NCBI GenBank assembly: GCA_019022495.1
Contig: JAFEKR010000028.1
Span: 434,001-498,000 of the forward strand
Length of the DNA stretch: 64,000 nucleotides
Reading direction: 5' to 3'
Source of the DNA: Epichloe hybrida
Taxonomy: Eukaryota; Ascomycota; Sordariomycetes; Hypocreales; Clavicipitaceae
This document shows positions 48,401 through 60,400 of the stretch, piece by piece. Position numbers and translations under genes: made by a program. Under the pieces are notes generated by a model. That model was not told where the DNA came from. It saw only the letters and a list, made by a program, of their open reading frames with translations, and searched no databases. Positions within the stretch are counted from its first letter, which is position 1. Each line of letters begins with the position of its first letter.

Positions 48401-50967
48401 TGACCTCATCTTTCATGGACGACCACATACGCCTAAATCGGTCAAAGACGGCGCGCATGAGATTTGTCTTGTGCCGTTGCTCGGTATGTTGAATCATGTC
48501 AATGAGCGCACCGATACCATCCATATCATTGGGCACAGTAACGTCGACGAATCGGGAATTCAAGACTGCTGCGTCCAACTGCTCGGCGGCACATCGCTTT
48601 GTGATTTCATCTTCGCTGAGACTGGCCCACCACTTCAACAATGGCAGTAAAACCTGAGTTCTGGTCGTGCTACCAGCGCCTTTGATCTCATTGAGAGATT
48701 TCAAAAGTCGGCTCTTAACTAGAAGAAACGGCGTTGCCTCAGCATGAGCAGCCAGGAATGCAAGCACTGCCATCCTGGCAGATTGGCCCATGTGGTGCTT
48801 TTTGTCTAGAGCCGGCTGAGGGGCTACCTGATATCTTCCTGTTTCAACAACAGACTTGAGGACCGCAGAAATGTGCTCAGGGTCCATCACGCATTCCTCG
48901 GCAGTGGGGAGTATTTGCAGATGCAAAAGCCTGGCGACAACATCAGGACTCAATGCACCCTTGTCCTTTTCTTTCCCATACAGTGAGCCAGCACCCCAGG
49001 TTTTCATCGATTTGGCCGCGACAGGTGGTGAATAAAGCACAGTCATGGCGGCAATAAGATGGGCGGCCGCCTGTCGGACTCGCTTAGACGGATCGCTGAG
49101 AGCAGTAATGGCATACGGAATCAGAGCCTGAACATCGACCTTCCCCTCGTCACTTGACAGCAATCGCTGCTTGGCCATATTGAGAGCAGCCATACGAGCG
49201 AGTGCAGGATACGGACCGCACCAAATTCGAATAAAAAAGCTGAAGTATGTGCAATCGTGCAAAGCTACCTTGCGCCCTAATGCAGGAATCTCGTCAAACT
49301 TGGATAGAAGTTCAGTTTGGTGGGAACTTTCCGACACAATAGAGAAGAACAGGTGGCTGAATTCCTCGAAAAGCTTCGTGGGCTCCGGCAAAAGACATTT
49401 GGAAAGTCCGTCGGTTTTCTTGGATGACAGCTCCTCAATAGCAAGATCCAAATCCTGAGGCTTCCTAACTTGCTGTACTTCCTCACTTCCTGTCGCTTCA
49501 GCGGCGGGAAGCTTTCTAGCTCTGAAAGAAAGATCCAATTTCATCTCAAGCTCCTCAATATCGAACTCGACGTCCTGAATGACAGACTGGATAATTTCGC
49601 CAGACTTTCCATCAGTCTGAGAAAGAAAAATGAGGGCCGACCCAAGCTCCCGTCGCAGTGAGCCGTCTTGGTCATTATCATCGTCAAGCTTCAAAGCGGT
49701 CAGAAGGAGTGACTTGAAAATAACAGTGGTTTGCTTGTCCTTGAGAATCCGGCTGTCCAGAATAGACATGATGGTCGCTAGGCCGCGGGAATCTCCTCTT
49801 TTAGTGAATCTCTCAATCAGCGCAAGACAAAGCCCGTTGGCCAGCTTATCGACTCTGCGCTCCTGACCGATATTCACGAGGAGAGGACCTATGTCCTGCA
49901 CTTTCATGAGTGCTTTGGTGACTTTGCTATTCATCTGCTTCGCTGACCTGAACTGGGCCATGATTGCAAGACAAACAAGGCCAGGGCGCACGGTCTCCTG
50001 TGTCCATCCGTGGACTGTTTGCTGCATAAAGGCTGTTACTGCGACATCCTCTAAATTTCCTTTGGAGACGAAAATAGCCATTGCCATGTACGAAGCAATT
50101 TGCAGGCTGGGAACCTTTTTCATCACGAGAGATTCCGCGAAAATCGGCCCTAATCTATGTAGCAGAGCTTGTGTGTTATCGCTCTGCACGGCAGCTCGGC
50201 CAGATCTTGTTCTGTCGAGCATGCCGTTGACAGCCTCAGTCATGATGCCACCCCAGAAAACAATCAGAGCTGGGTACTGAAACTGTCTCCTGCAGGATTC
50301 GAGAGTGTATTCAGAGACGGAGGAGAGGAATTCGGGATGATGAACTGCCTGATGAACCAAAACTGATCTTGGCGGGGGAGTCAACGATCGGACATATGGG
50401 TCGAGAAATCGGAACTGATGGGAGAGCTTCGCAGGCAAGATGGAGAGAAGGGTCGCAAAGGCGGGAATCGTATGGTAAGGAAGGAATGTCAAGAGCACGA
50501 CGGACGTATTCTCTTCATGAATGCTGATGCAGTGATTAGTACATGTCGCCTCTTCCCTAGCGCGAAACAAGATCTTGGGACAAGGCGCACCGAAATCGAC
50601 GAATCAACCATTCGATGGCTTTAATTGCAGGCATGAGCCTCAGTTTACTTCCAGCCAGGCGAAGGAAGGCCTCGATGTGTCTATCCAGTTCCTCATTGTC
50701 GGCGGCAGACAGTTGAGTACGATCCTGGGTCTGGCTATCTTCGCTGAATATTGTTGACTGAAATCGCATGAATCGGTTGTCCAACTGGCACAACTCTTCA
50801 AAACCGGAATAGCAAATCGTATACAGTGTCTGGTAGCTTTGTGTGGCGGCAACTCGAGGCTCCCAAATCATTGACTTTGAGTGGGCAGCTTTTTGTGCCT
50901 TGACGTCGAGGGTCGCCTTGGAATTAGCGGCGATTTGCGCCAACTGCGCGGCAAGAGAGGTGGCCAT
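45415..50967 (-). CDS. UTP10: U3 snoRNP / SSU processome protein Utp10 (HEATR1)
   Basis: This is a very large HEAT-repeat protein of the t-UTP (UTP-A) complex, needed for pre-18S rRNA processing and rDNA transcription. Three exons (50591-50967, 46392-50523, 45415-46317) give 1803 aa with a closed frame. It starts MATSLAAQLAQIAANSKATL and contains the U3-associated N-terminal block IWEPRVAATQSYQTLYTICY SGFEELCQLD, then joins WLIRRF|RIHEENTSVVLLTFLPYH across intron 1. HEAT repeats fill the middle. The C-terminal BP28CT region includes QMVEWATSGISKDKSGRTLR, QYSVYGFLHTFFGNLKSIVT, VRLAAVKCEQELTDRLGEEW and the end EGVLGESLDAMLQ, stop TAA at 45415-45417. Typical length for the family. Confidence 0.96.
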
Positions 50968-51333
50968 GGCTACAATGCTTGAAGACTGGGTAGTCTCAAG
51001 CTGAGCTCAAAATGGCGTTGTGGTGGTGGTGATGCAAACAACCAATCAAGCGGCGGTTGAAGTGAAGAAGGTCAAGCACATGATCACCCAAAAAAAAATT
51101 GGCTGGTAGGAGTTGGAAAAAAAAAAAAAAAAAGTGATTCAGTACCCAAGATGCATGCTTATCGATAAGCGCCGATGCGGGACTGCCTTGACTCCACCGT
51201 CAGCCAAGACATTAAACCCCACCTGCGGCTCTCGGTGTTGCTCGAGCTCGAACATTCAACAGACGATCCCAAGTTACGCAGTCTCAGAACTCAACCCACA
51301 AATCTCGCCACTACCGCCAGTGCTACAGACACA
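50968..51333. promoter_or_regulatory. Divergent region UTP10 / truncated esterase
   Basis: This 366-bp region lies between divergent start codons, with an A run at about 51118-51133. No exon is recognised. Confidence 0.4.
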
Positions 51334-51930
51334 ATGGCCGTAAGTCAATGGACATGAAGATTCATTTCGATGCGCAATTTGCATCACTGCATACAACGTC
51401 CAACGTCCAACGTCCAACGTTGACTTACTCACCACCAGGCCCCGTATCCCCAGCTCGTTCTGTTCGGGGATTCCCTGCTGCAGCAATCTGTTTACCTGCA
51501 AGATGGCTTTTCCTTGCAGGCGGTACTCCAGTCCCGTAAAACTCTCTAGTTTTCTGTATATCAATTAATTACCCTGATCATATCGCTCACTGATAAGACC
51601 CCCAGGCTTCATTCGGCGACTTGACGTAGTCAACCGTGGCTTTTCCGGCTGGAACACTGCCAACGCTGTCAAGTACCTCCCAGAGATATTCCCAGAGCCA
51701 ACTCCGTCGGGCCCAAAGCTGAAGTATCTTGTATGCATGCCATGAAACCACATCCCGCTTCTCAATTTCTCAATTTCACAATTGACACTTCAAAATAGAT
51801 CATCCTGTTCGGGGCCAATGACGCCGTGCTCCCACTGCGGACCTCCTCTCAGCATGTTCCCATTGAACAGTACAAGGAGAACTTAGCAATGGGTCTTGTT
51901 TCGGAGAAAATGGAAACAAAAAAATTATGA
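51334..51930 (+). pseudogene. C-terminally truncated SGNH esterase (Iah1-like)
   Basis: This resembles isoamyl-acetate-hydrolysing esterases of the GDSL/SGNH family. Four exons (51334-51339, 51439-51535, 51606-51730, 51799-51930) give 119 aa. The catalytic Ser block is PYPQLVLFGDSLLQQSVYLQ, then RRLDVVNRGFSGWNTANAVK (Gly block), YLPEIFPEPTPSG, and IILFGANDAVLPL (Asn block GAND). After the conserved QHVPIEQYKENL the frame reads AMGLVSEKMETKKL and stops. The normal family length is about 240-260 aa, and the final block with catalytic Asp and His (DxxH) is absent. The 490 bp downstream hold no such sequence on the same strand. The splice sites and frame are otherwise intact, so truncation is recent, or a short protein is still made. 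Confidence 0.75.
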
Positions 51931-52418
51931 ACATTCAGCAAGGGATGCAGCTTCAAATATCGGGGAGATATCGGGGCTCAATGCGTAGAGAAATGTTCCA
52001 TCAGTATAAGCCAAGGCAAATAAAACTCGCATCAGCCGATAGTGGCAAATTAAACCATTGAAATCATTATCAGACCCTAGGACTCCGAGTCATTGCTATT
52101 TTGCCCATCACCCCGCGGCCGTACTCTACATGACATGACTTTCTCTCTCTCTCTCTCTCTCTCTATCTTGTCCTGCTGCCCTGTATCAAGGTTGTTCCTT
52201 ATTTGTCTGTTTTACACCCGCTCCGTTGCTACTAGACGGAAGTGTTAACCATGGTATCAAAATCTTTCCTTCCTGTGCTCAGTACATTTCTCCATCTTCT
52301 CTGCGTCTGTCAAACTAAATCTCGGCGCCTGAAATCCATCATCCGACTCTAAATTGCAGAACGATCAAAATCAGTAGTACTCGGGTGCTGTTGCTGAGAG
52401 GGACTCGCTTCCCTGCTC
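51931..52418. other. Convergent 3' region with (TC)n microsatellite
   Basis: Non-coding; a CTCTCTCTCTCT run at about 52143-52164. It contains the 3' UTR of the RRM protein. No trace of the missing esterase C terminus was found. Confidence 0.5.
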
Positions 52419-53274
52419 CTAGTAAGGCGCGTGAGCTCCCCGACCACGACCTCTGTAACCTCCACGGTAGCCTCCTCGTGGGAAACCTCCGCGCCCGAAC
52501 GAACCTCTGCCACCACGGAAACCGCCGCGGCCGCGTCCTCGACTCATACCAGGGACATTGGTTCGCTTGGGTGTGACTTTGATGTTGCGGCCTTTGAAGA
52601 CACTCTCGTTCAGGACGAGGGCCTGGGCAACTAAGCTGGGCTCTGTGAATTCGACGTAGGCATAACTGCACGTAAAGTAGTCAGCATATGTGACCATGCT
52701 AAAGTTGGGTTCCCAGTCCCGATAGAATCCGAGAACAAAAGACCGTGGTGATAACATACCCCTTGGGCTGGCCGGTGAATTTGTCCAGGAGAATAGTGAC
52801 ACGATTGATGGAGCCACAGCTCTGGAAGTGAGCCTGAATCTCCTCAGGCGACGCAGAGTAGTCGACATTTCCGACAAAGATGCTTCGCGCATCAATCGAC
52901 TCTTTGTCGTCCGCCAGATCGGCCGACTGCTGCTCCAAAGTAGCCTGCATTTCCCGCAGTTTCTTGGCCTCCTCTTCCATCTCTGCCACGCGGCGCTTCA
53001 TGGCCGTAATCTCTTCCTAAGACACAGCAACACACATGGTCAGTTTTTCTGCTTCTCTTTTTTCTTTCTTTCTTTCTTTTGTGTGTGCGTGTGTGTGTGT
53101 GTCCTTGCTCATTCCCAGACACGTAGTTTTTTCTTCTCCTCATTGCCATGTGCGGTATTTTCGCCAGGATGAGAATTTAGAACCCACCTCTTCAGCGGCC
53201 GTCATGTCGGTCTCGGGCTCCTGACCTGCAGCCTGTGCGACGAGCTTCTCCTCTGTCTGGTTCGCGTCTGACAT
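52419..53274 (-). CDS. Nuclear poly(A)-binding-type RRM protein (PABPN1/Pab2/Sgn1-like)
   Basis: This is an RNA-binding protein with one RRM and an RGG tail. Exon 1 (ATG 53274) encodes [29 protein letters not shown]. After an intron with a (GT)n run, [20 protein letters not shown] forms a coiled coil through [16 protein letters not shown]. The RRM shows RNP2 [43 protein letters not shown]1 continuing [20 protein letters not shown] and [19 protein letters not shown]. The C terminus is [20 protein letters not shown] and [17 protein letters not shown], a likely arginine-methylation target. Coiled coil plus RRM plus RG tail is the layout of PABPN1, S. pombe Pab2 and Rrm4-type proteins; the order fits Pab2 best. 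About 190 aa. Confidence 0.9.
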
Positions 53275-54608
53275 GGTTGAGTTTCGCGACGTGTCTGTAG
53301 GTATGTCCGAGGAGGGGTAAATCTAAGTGCAGAGTGGTTAGTGAGGATGATCTCAAGAAGCTGGGTTCTGTCTGTTGAAAGCGATTCATGCTTTGTTCGG
53401 ACCAAGAAAGGGACAATGGGCAGACCGAAAGCCTCGGCCTCGAGATTTAAGGGTTGCGCATTGCCGCCAGCTGGCTGATGACAAGACACATTCTCTTGTT
53501 TGTCAAGATTGCGGCGCAAAACGGCAGGGTGTTTTGACAGGAAGGGTGAAAACTCACGAATGAATTTTCTGGCACAAATTTCTCTGCAACGCTGGGAAGT
53601 TGAGGATGTATTCGACGCGCTGTGACTTGAACGACTGAAAGAAGCAGGCGAAACAGGCGCAACAGGCGCAACAGATTGAGGGAAATGCCGTGGCGACGAG
53701 GATGATGCTGGCCTGAGCGAAAGGTGGGAAGCTTTGCTGATCAGTCTGGTGTAATTATTTAAGCCGAGATGGCGCACTCGATGCTATGCTCAGAGCTTTC
53801 AGAGCTTGCTATGCTAGGCTGGATGGGGCCGGAGTTTATCCACCACAACGGCCGACCGACGGGGCCATTTGGAGTATGTTACATACATATGAGGCTCTGG
53901 AGCAACATGCAGGCTGAATCCATTCAAGTTATTTACGGGGTACCGGGTGGGTCTACGGTTTAATTGATGCCGGTTTTAATAACTAGGCCTTTTCTTTTGG
54001 GTTTCCGATGCATTTCAAAGTTTTTGTTTGGCAGATTTCACGCGGACACGGGCGCGATGGTTGGAGTCAAACAGCACTCCGCACACACAAGACATTGCTG
54101 CCTGTCTCCAACTGAATACCACATATTACTACAATTAGTCGTTTACACGTCTCGTGGGAAGCTGGAAGTGAAGCCCGGAGGTCACGCGGCCCACTTCGTT
54201 TACGCTGCGTTGACATCATCATTGTCACTTGCCGGTTCATCTCATCGGAGCATTGCGACATTATGCCCAGCCATCCAGGAAGTGATGATGACCATCGTTT
54301 AGACAGTCATTCCTCTCAGCCAGCAGGGGGAGGGGGGGCTTGCTCAAAGCTTGGTTCCTTGAAAAAAGGTGACATCGCCGCGTCGTATCCCGTTTCATGG
54401 ATTCTCCAGAATCTAACCTGGTCAATTTGACGTCCGAATCGACAACGGACGCTTTCTCTCATCCTCATACACTACACTCTCCTCACTTTATCAAACTATC
54501 TAGATGCACAGATTGTACTCTTCGTACTAATAAGACCCCCGTAGCATGCACAACTTAAACCCCCACCACCACCACCACCACAGGCAACATCGCCAGGATC
54601 GGTTGATA
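53275..54608. promoter_or_regulatory. Divergent region, RRM protein / proton channel
   Basis: This 1.33-kb region contains a 9-bp GCAGGCGAAACAGGCGCAAC-type tandem (about 53643-53672), a C/G-rich run at 54325-54336 and a (CCA)n run at 54561-54582. A 64-codon frame from ATG 53769 and a 111-codon frame near 53967 have no recognisable features and are not called. Confidence 0.4.
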
Positions 54609-55360
54609 ATGGCCGACCCAGCGATTGCCCCCCTGCTCCCACCTCTTGATGAGCCGACATCGCTGTCAAGCCTGGAACCAGACACAACCCGTCGCTTGCT
54701 TCATCATTTTCAACGTGTTCGTCGCCATGGTCGAGTACTGTTGTCGTCTCGCAAGAAGCATTTCCTTGTCTTGTTCATTGTGGCTCTGGACGTAATGGCC
54801 CTGCTGGCTAATATCTTCCTTCAATTGATTGCCTGTGAAATGCACCGGGACAACGAGCCATGGGTCGAGAGAGTGACGAATGAATTGGAAAATCTCGGTC
54901 TTTTGTCAAGCACTTTGTTCATGGTTGAGCTGGCGGCTTGTTTGTTCTCATTTGGAATCAGGTATGTTTGATGCTGATGTTACATCTGTGGGAGAGCAAA
55001 TCGGCCCTCAGAAACAAATGAGCTGATTTCTGCACTGATAGCTATCTCTCGTCATGGTTTCACTTGTTTGACGGAATGGTGATTGTGCTGAGCTTCGCCA
55101 TTGATTTTGCTTCTCGGGGTCTTACAAAGTCCATCGGTTCTCTTGTGGTCGTTTTGCGGCTGTGGAGGCTGGCCAAGATCTCGGAAGAGGTGATCTTGGG
55201 CGCCACGGAGAGGTTGGAACTAATGGAACAGCAGTTGGTGGAACTGGAACACGAGAACATGGCGCTGAAGCAACAACTGGGTACGGAGTCGCAGGAGCAT
55301 TCTGGTTCACGAGTATATCATGCCATGGGCAACTTTCACATCGACGCTTCATTCGCATGA
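54609..55360 (+). CDS. hv1: Voltage-gated proton channel (Hv1 family)
   Basis: Hv1 channels are voltage-sensor domains that themselves conduct protons. Exons 54609-54961 and 55042-55360 encode 223 aa. S1 is FLVLFIVALDVMALLANIFL, with the selectivity Asp in the position of human D112. S2 is LENLGLLSSTLFMVELAACL with the charge-transfer Glu, then S3 WFHLFDGMVIVLSFAIDFAS with conserved Asp. S4 is SIGSLVVVLRLWRLAKI, with Arg, Arg, then Lys where the animal channel has the third Arg. A C-terminal coiled coil LMEQQLVELEHENMALKQQL follows, the dimer module of Hv1. An upstream in-frame ATG (54546) would add a His-rich piece from the (CCA)n run; I prefer MADPAIAPLL. Related channels have been described in Aspergillus and Fusarium. 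Confidence 0.9.
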
Positions 55361-55686
55361 AGCAGTTGGATACCTGATATTTACTACCACCAGCTTTTGC
55401 CAGCAGCAAAGCTGTTCATTGTATTGACGCTATGACGAAAATCCTACCCCTCCTGTTTATGACACTAGAGATTGAGGAAGAAAAACCAAAGCCACGGGCC
55501 GTTGCACCCGGACTAATGCAAATGCCCACATCCTGCCCCCAAGAAAAACGCCGATTGATGCCTATACTAGCTCCCATGTCCATTGTTGCCAAATATGTGC
55601 CATCCTGCTCAAATGTACTGTAGAAACCTTGCACCATTATCCTTCATGATCTTGGTCTTGACATGATCTCTGCTTACACCTTTCCA
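55361..55686. other. Convergent 3' region, proton channel / HAPSTR1-like
   Basis: This 326-bp region contains no exon and presumably carries the two 3' ends. Confidence 0.4.
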
Positions 55687-56430
55687 TCAAGCATGTCGAC
55701 TTCTCTTTCCTCCATTAACAGATGGGTCCTTGCCTCCCAGACAACCACCAAAGAAGTCATCGAAATCCCATCGACGCTTAGCCCCTGCCCCTTTGCCCAG
55801 ATGTCCCGCGCCGCGGGAGCCCGATTTCGAGTTGTGTCCGTTCAGTCGTGACTTTGAGCCCCGTGCTGATGACAGTGATTGAACGTCACGGGATCGAGAG
55901 TCTGAGAGGTCTAAAGTGGCAATGTTGGGATAAGGATGTGATGATTGGAACGTAAAATTTTCCTGCGACGGTACGACGATAGACATCGGTTCTTCAGGGA
56001 TCGAAACAACGTTTGGTGGGGGGGACTCTGCTCGTTTAGGGGCCACTGGCTGTGGCTCGACGCTGGTTCTCGTCATCTCGGGAGACGACATTCGCTCGGT
56101 ACGCTCAATCTCATCCTCACTTTCTGTGTTGTGTTGCTGGCCTGCATCACGTCCGTCGAGACGCTCCGTTGCCCATTTCCTAATTGACCAACCTTCTCCG
56201 TCCTTAAGACCAAGATTTTCTTTGTCAAGAAACGCCAGAAGGTCGTCTAAACAATCCTGATAGCCTTCGGTTCTCGCCCTGGATTCGGCCAAAGCTGAAG
56301 TCTTGTACAATTTGGTGACAGAGAGCGCTGCGGCTTTGAAGACGTCGAGAAGTTGCTCTGGTGTTTCGGCAGAGAGGTGTTGTTTTCCGGCGGAAGTGTG
56401 TTGGCCGCCGACGGCTCGAGATGACTCCAT
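55687..56430 (-). CDS. HAPSTR1/C16orf72-like protein (DUF4588 family)
   Basis: This is a single-exon gene of 247 aa. The ATG at 56430 (MESSRAVGGQHTSAGKQHLS) is preferred over an upstream GTG. The conserved helical block is PEQLLDVFKAAALSVTKLYK TSALAESRARTEGYQDCLDD LLAFLDKENLG, then EGWSIRKWATERLDGRDAGQ. The V-T-K-L-Y-K and G-Y-Q-x-x-L-D-D-L signature matches the animal C16orf72 (HAPSTR1, TAPR1) family, which in humans partners the ubiquitin ligase HUWE1 in stress responses. The rest is disordered, with Ser/Pro stretches and a basic, Gly-rich end (KRRWDFDDFFGGCLGGKD) that is conserved-looking. The fungal role is an inference from family membership only. Confidence 0.75.
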   Translation of the reverse strand: MESSRAVGGQHTSAGKQHLSAETPEQLLDVFKAAALSVTKLYKTSALAESRARTEGYQDCLDDLLAFLDKENLGLKDGEGWSIRKWATERLDGRDAGQQHNTESEDEIERTERMSSPEMTRTSVEPQPVAPKRAESPPPNVVSIPEEPMSIVVPSQENFTFQSSHPYPNIATLDLSDSRSRDVQSLSSARGSKSRLNGHNSKSGSRGAGHLGKGAGAKRRWDFDDFFGGCLGGKDPSVNGGKRSRHA

Positions 56431-57486
56431 GATGGCGGAGGATTCTAAACAGATGAAAATAAACACAGAAGACTGGGGTTCATGTTAGCAAACAGGCTGC
56501 ATTATGTCGTGGCTGATGCCCAGTGCCTCAGCTTACCTACAGTGTGCGCTGTTCAGAGGCGCACTGTGATCTCAGCTGAAGGAACCCCGCGGGTGACTCA
56601 AGACTTGAGATAAATTTCCGAAGCGTTGTCGGATCGAGGGCAAAAGTGAGTTTCGACTGTGGTGAAGCACCGCAGAGTGTTGATAGTGATTCTGATCGCT
56701 GCTATAGTCGGTGCTTTTGTCGCTCGTGGCGTGAGGGGGATGCTGATATCGGGATTGTTGCCGCTTTTCCATGCTTTGACAGGCAAAAGTTGTTGACATG
56801 TCATGTGGTTCCGTACGGCAAGTGGGGTGGATGCTGCTCACTGCTCAGGCACGGACTGCCACGTGATATCGATGTGTAAACTCGATAAACGGAGTGTGCA
56901 GCTTTTCGACAAGGAGCCTGAACTTGGATGTACTTTTGGGGATTGAATATAAAAAAAAAAATCAATCAAGAACGTGAAGCCACTTCAAGATATATGTCAC
57001 ATGCTGTGTACATATGTGGAACAAGAATGAGGTGACCACCTTCGGTAGCAGAACACAGTGACGTCGCCCGCAATCTGGACAGCGTGGTGGCAGCCAAGGG
57101 CGGGCTCTCAGTCAGCTTCACCACTCATCGTACTGCCTTTCTAGGGGAGTGGATCTCTTGCAGCACATATAAGCACGCGCTAATCCGTACCTATGTAGCC
57201 CCAATGTCGACCCCGGCCTTTGATGAGCACGTACGGACTAGAGCGACTTGCATTGGCACCTTTTCCAAAGCAACTTCTGCCTACTCCGACTTTAGAATTC
57301 AACACATTGGTCGACAAATATTCGACAACGGTAGTTCTGACAACGAGTTGCATCAAATTCTGAAGCTCCAACTACTCGAGCCAACACAAACTTGAAAGAT
57401 ACCCCGTCGCATAGGCGATAGCCGCCTTCAGCGCGTCTTGTACATACTTAGTCGCGTTGAGAGGTTGGAAATTTCTACGGCTCACC
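56431..57486. promoter_or_regulatory. Divergent promoter region HAPSTR1-like / ISWI
   Basis: This 1.06-kb region has an A run at about 56950-56960. A stop-free + strand frame at 57084-57395 starts with GTG and has no motif. No gene is recognised. Confidence 0.4.
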
Positions 57487-60400
57487 ATGGCTCCACGACC
57501 ACGAGCCAGCGGCATTGATACCGAGGCGTCCATGTCAGACGCGCCCGAGTATCATCGTGGGGAGGAAATGGTAAGTAACCCCGACAAGTTTCACGATACA
57601 ACCACGGCGGCAACGGCACTGACAAGAATAACTACGCAGGAGGTGGACGAAACACCCGACTACACAGACTCAGATACCAACCCCAACACCACAGCAAGCA
57701 GCGTTGTCGGGGATCCTCTCTCAGATGGGAGAAAGAAGCGCTCAGAAGCGAATCAATTGCGACGAAGCATTTTCGGCAGGAAACACGACCGTCTTGGGGA
57801 ATCAAAGGTGCGCAACGCGCTTTGTACCATCAGAGACCACCTTCAGATTTTCGCCGCTCCAAAACCTTAGACTGACCAATCGTCACAATTCAGGAAGATG
57901 ATACTATTCGAAGATTTCGCTATCTCCTCGGTCTGACCGATCTGTTCCGTCACTTCATCGAGACCAATCCCGACCCGAAGATTCGAGATATCATGGCCGA
58001 GATCGATCGCCAGAACACTGAAGCAGCCAAAAACAAGAAGAGCGCAACTAGACAAGGTGGCGCCTCTGCTGACCGCCGTCGACGAACCGAAGCCGAAGAA
58101 GACGCCGAACTTCTCAAGGACGAGAAACACGGAGGATCTGCCGAGACGGCGTTCCGCGAATCGCCACACTTCATTCAAGGGCAAATGAGAGATTACCAAG
58201 TTGCTGGTCTGAATTGGCTCATTTCATTGCACGAAAATGGCATTTCAGGCATTCTTGCTGACGAAATGGGTCTTGGCAAGACTTTGCAAACCATATCGTT
58301 TCTTGGCTACCTTCGGCACATCGCGGGCATCACCGGCCCACACTTGATTGTCGTTCCCAAGTCAACATTGGACAATTGGAAGCGAGAGTTCGCCAGGTGG
58401 ACGCCAGAGGTCAACGTTTTGGTGCTCCAGGGTGCCAAGGAGGAGCGTGCCAATCTCATCAACAAGCGCTTGGTGGATGAGAAGTTCGATGTGTGTATCA
58501 CCAGTTATGAGATGATTTTAAGGGAAAAGGCTCATCTGAAGAAATTCGCCTGGGAATACATCATCATCGACGAGGCACACCGCATCAAGAACGAGGAATC
58601 TTCTTTATCCCAAATCATCAGACTGTTCCAGTCTCGAAACCGGCTTCTCATTACCGGTACACCGTTGCAGAACAACCTCCATGAGCTTTGGGCACTACTG
58701 AATTTCTTGTTGCCTGACGTGTTCGGTGACGCTGAAGCCTTCGATCAGTGGTTCTCCGGGCAGGACCGCGACCAAGACACTGTTGTTCAGCAGCTGCACA
58801 AAGTGTTGCGACCCTTTTTACTGCGACGTGTGAAGAGTGATGTGGAAAAGAGTTTGCTTCCGAAAAAAGAGGTCAACGTGTATCTGGGCATGTCTGAGAT
58901 GCAAGTCAAGTGGTATCAAAAAATTCTTGAGAAGGATATTGACGCTGTCAACGGTGCTGGCGGAAAGCGGGAGTCCAAAACCCGACTCCTCAATATCGTC
59001 ATGCAGCTCCGAAAATGCTGCAATCATCCATACTTGTTTGAAGGCGCCGAGCCAGGTCCGCCGTATACCACTGATGAGCACTTGATTTACAACGCTGGCA
59101 AGATGGCCGTCTTGGATAGACTCCTCGCCCGTCTTGAGAAGCAAGGGAGCAGGGTCCTTATTTTCTCGCAGATGAGCCGTTTGCTTGACATTCTCGAAGA
59201 TTACTGTGTCTTCCGCGAATACAAGTACTGCCGTATTGATGGTGGTACAGCTCATGAAGACCGAATCGCTGCTATCGATGAGTACAACAAGCCAGGATCT
59301 GAGAAATTTGTATTTCTGTTAACGACTAGAGCTGGTGGCCTCGGTATCAATTTAACGTCTGCCGATATTGTCATCCTTTACGACAGTGACTGGAACCCTC
59401 AAGCTGATTTGCAAGCTATGGATCGTGCTCACCGTATCGGACAGACCAAACAAGTTGTTGTATATCGATTCGTGACCGACAATGCTATTGAGGAGAAGGT
59501 TCTGGAGCGTGCGGCTCAAAAGCTGCGTCTCGACCAACTTGTCATTCAGCAAGGTCGCGCACAAGCTGCAGCCAAGGCAGCAGCGAATAAAGACGAACTC
59601 TTGTCCATGATCCAACATGGTGCCGAGAAGGTGTTCCAGTCCAAAGGTTCGATGGGCGACTTGGGTAAGAAAACGCTCGACGACGACGATATTGACGCCA
59701 TCCTCAATCAAGGTGAATCGAGGACCAAAGAACTGAACGCAAGATACGAAAAACTCGGTATCGATGATTTACAAAAGTTCACATCTGAGTCCGCGTACCA
59801 ATGGAATGGCGAGAACTTTGCCAACATCAAGAAGGACGTTGGTATGACCTGGATTAATCCCGCAAAACGTGAGCGCAAGGAGCAATCCTACTCCATGGAC
59901 AAATACTTCAGACAGGCCATGTTTCCGAACCCCAAGGGCGATGGCAAACCGAAAGCACCCAGAGCCCCCAAACAGACCCCTGTTCAGGATTACCAATTCT
60001 ACCCACCTCGTCTCCGCGATCTTCAAGACCGAGAAACAGCCTATTACAGAAAGGAGATTGGTTACAAGATCCCTCTCCCCGATGGCGATGATGGTAACCT
60101 TTCTGAGCGGGAAGCCGAGCGGGCTCTTGACCAGCAAGAAATTGACAACGCCACTCCTTTGACGGAAGAAGAGAAGAAGGAAAAGGAAGAACTTTCAACA
60201 CAAGGCTTCGGCAACTGGAGCAGAAGAGACTTCCAGCAGTTTGTTAATGGCTCAGGAAAATACGGACGCCACGACTACCAGGGCATCTCGAATGAAATTG
60301 ACAGCAAGACACCTTCAGAAATCAAGGCCTATGCCAAGGTATTCTGGCAGCGGTATACCGAAGTCGCCGATTACACCAAGTCCATCAAGGTAATTGAAGA

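Noticed and set aside
49171..50280. Several antisense frames inside UTP10
   Set aside because: These are shadows of a 1803-codon gene; composition follows its codons.
53202..53777. 191-codon open frame on the minus strand over the RRM gene's first exon
   Set aside because: It begins at GTG, overlaps the RRM gene in another frame and is Ser/Arg/Thr biased without any motif.
53769..54302. Two small + strand frames of 64 and about 111 codons between the RRM and proton channel genes
   Set aside because: No homology, no splice support, and biased composition; treated as chance.
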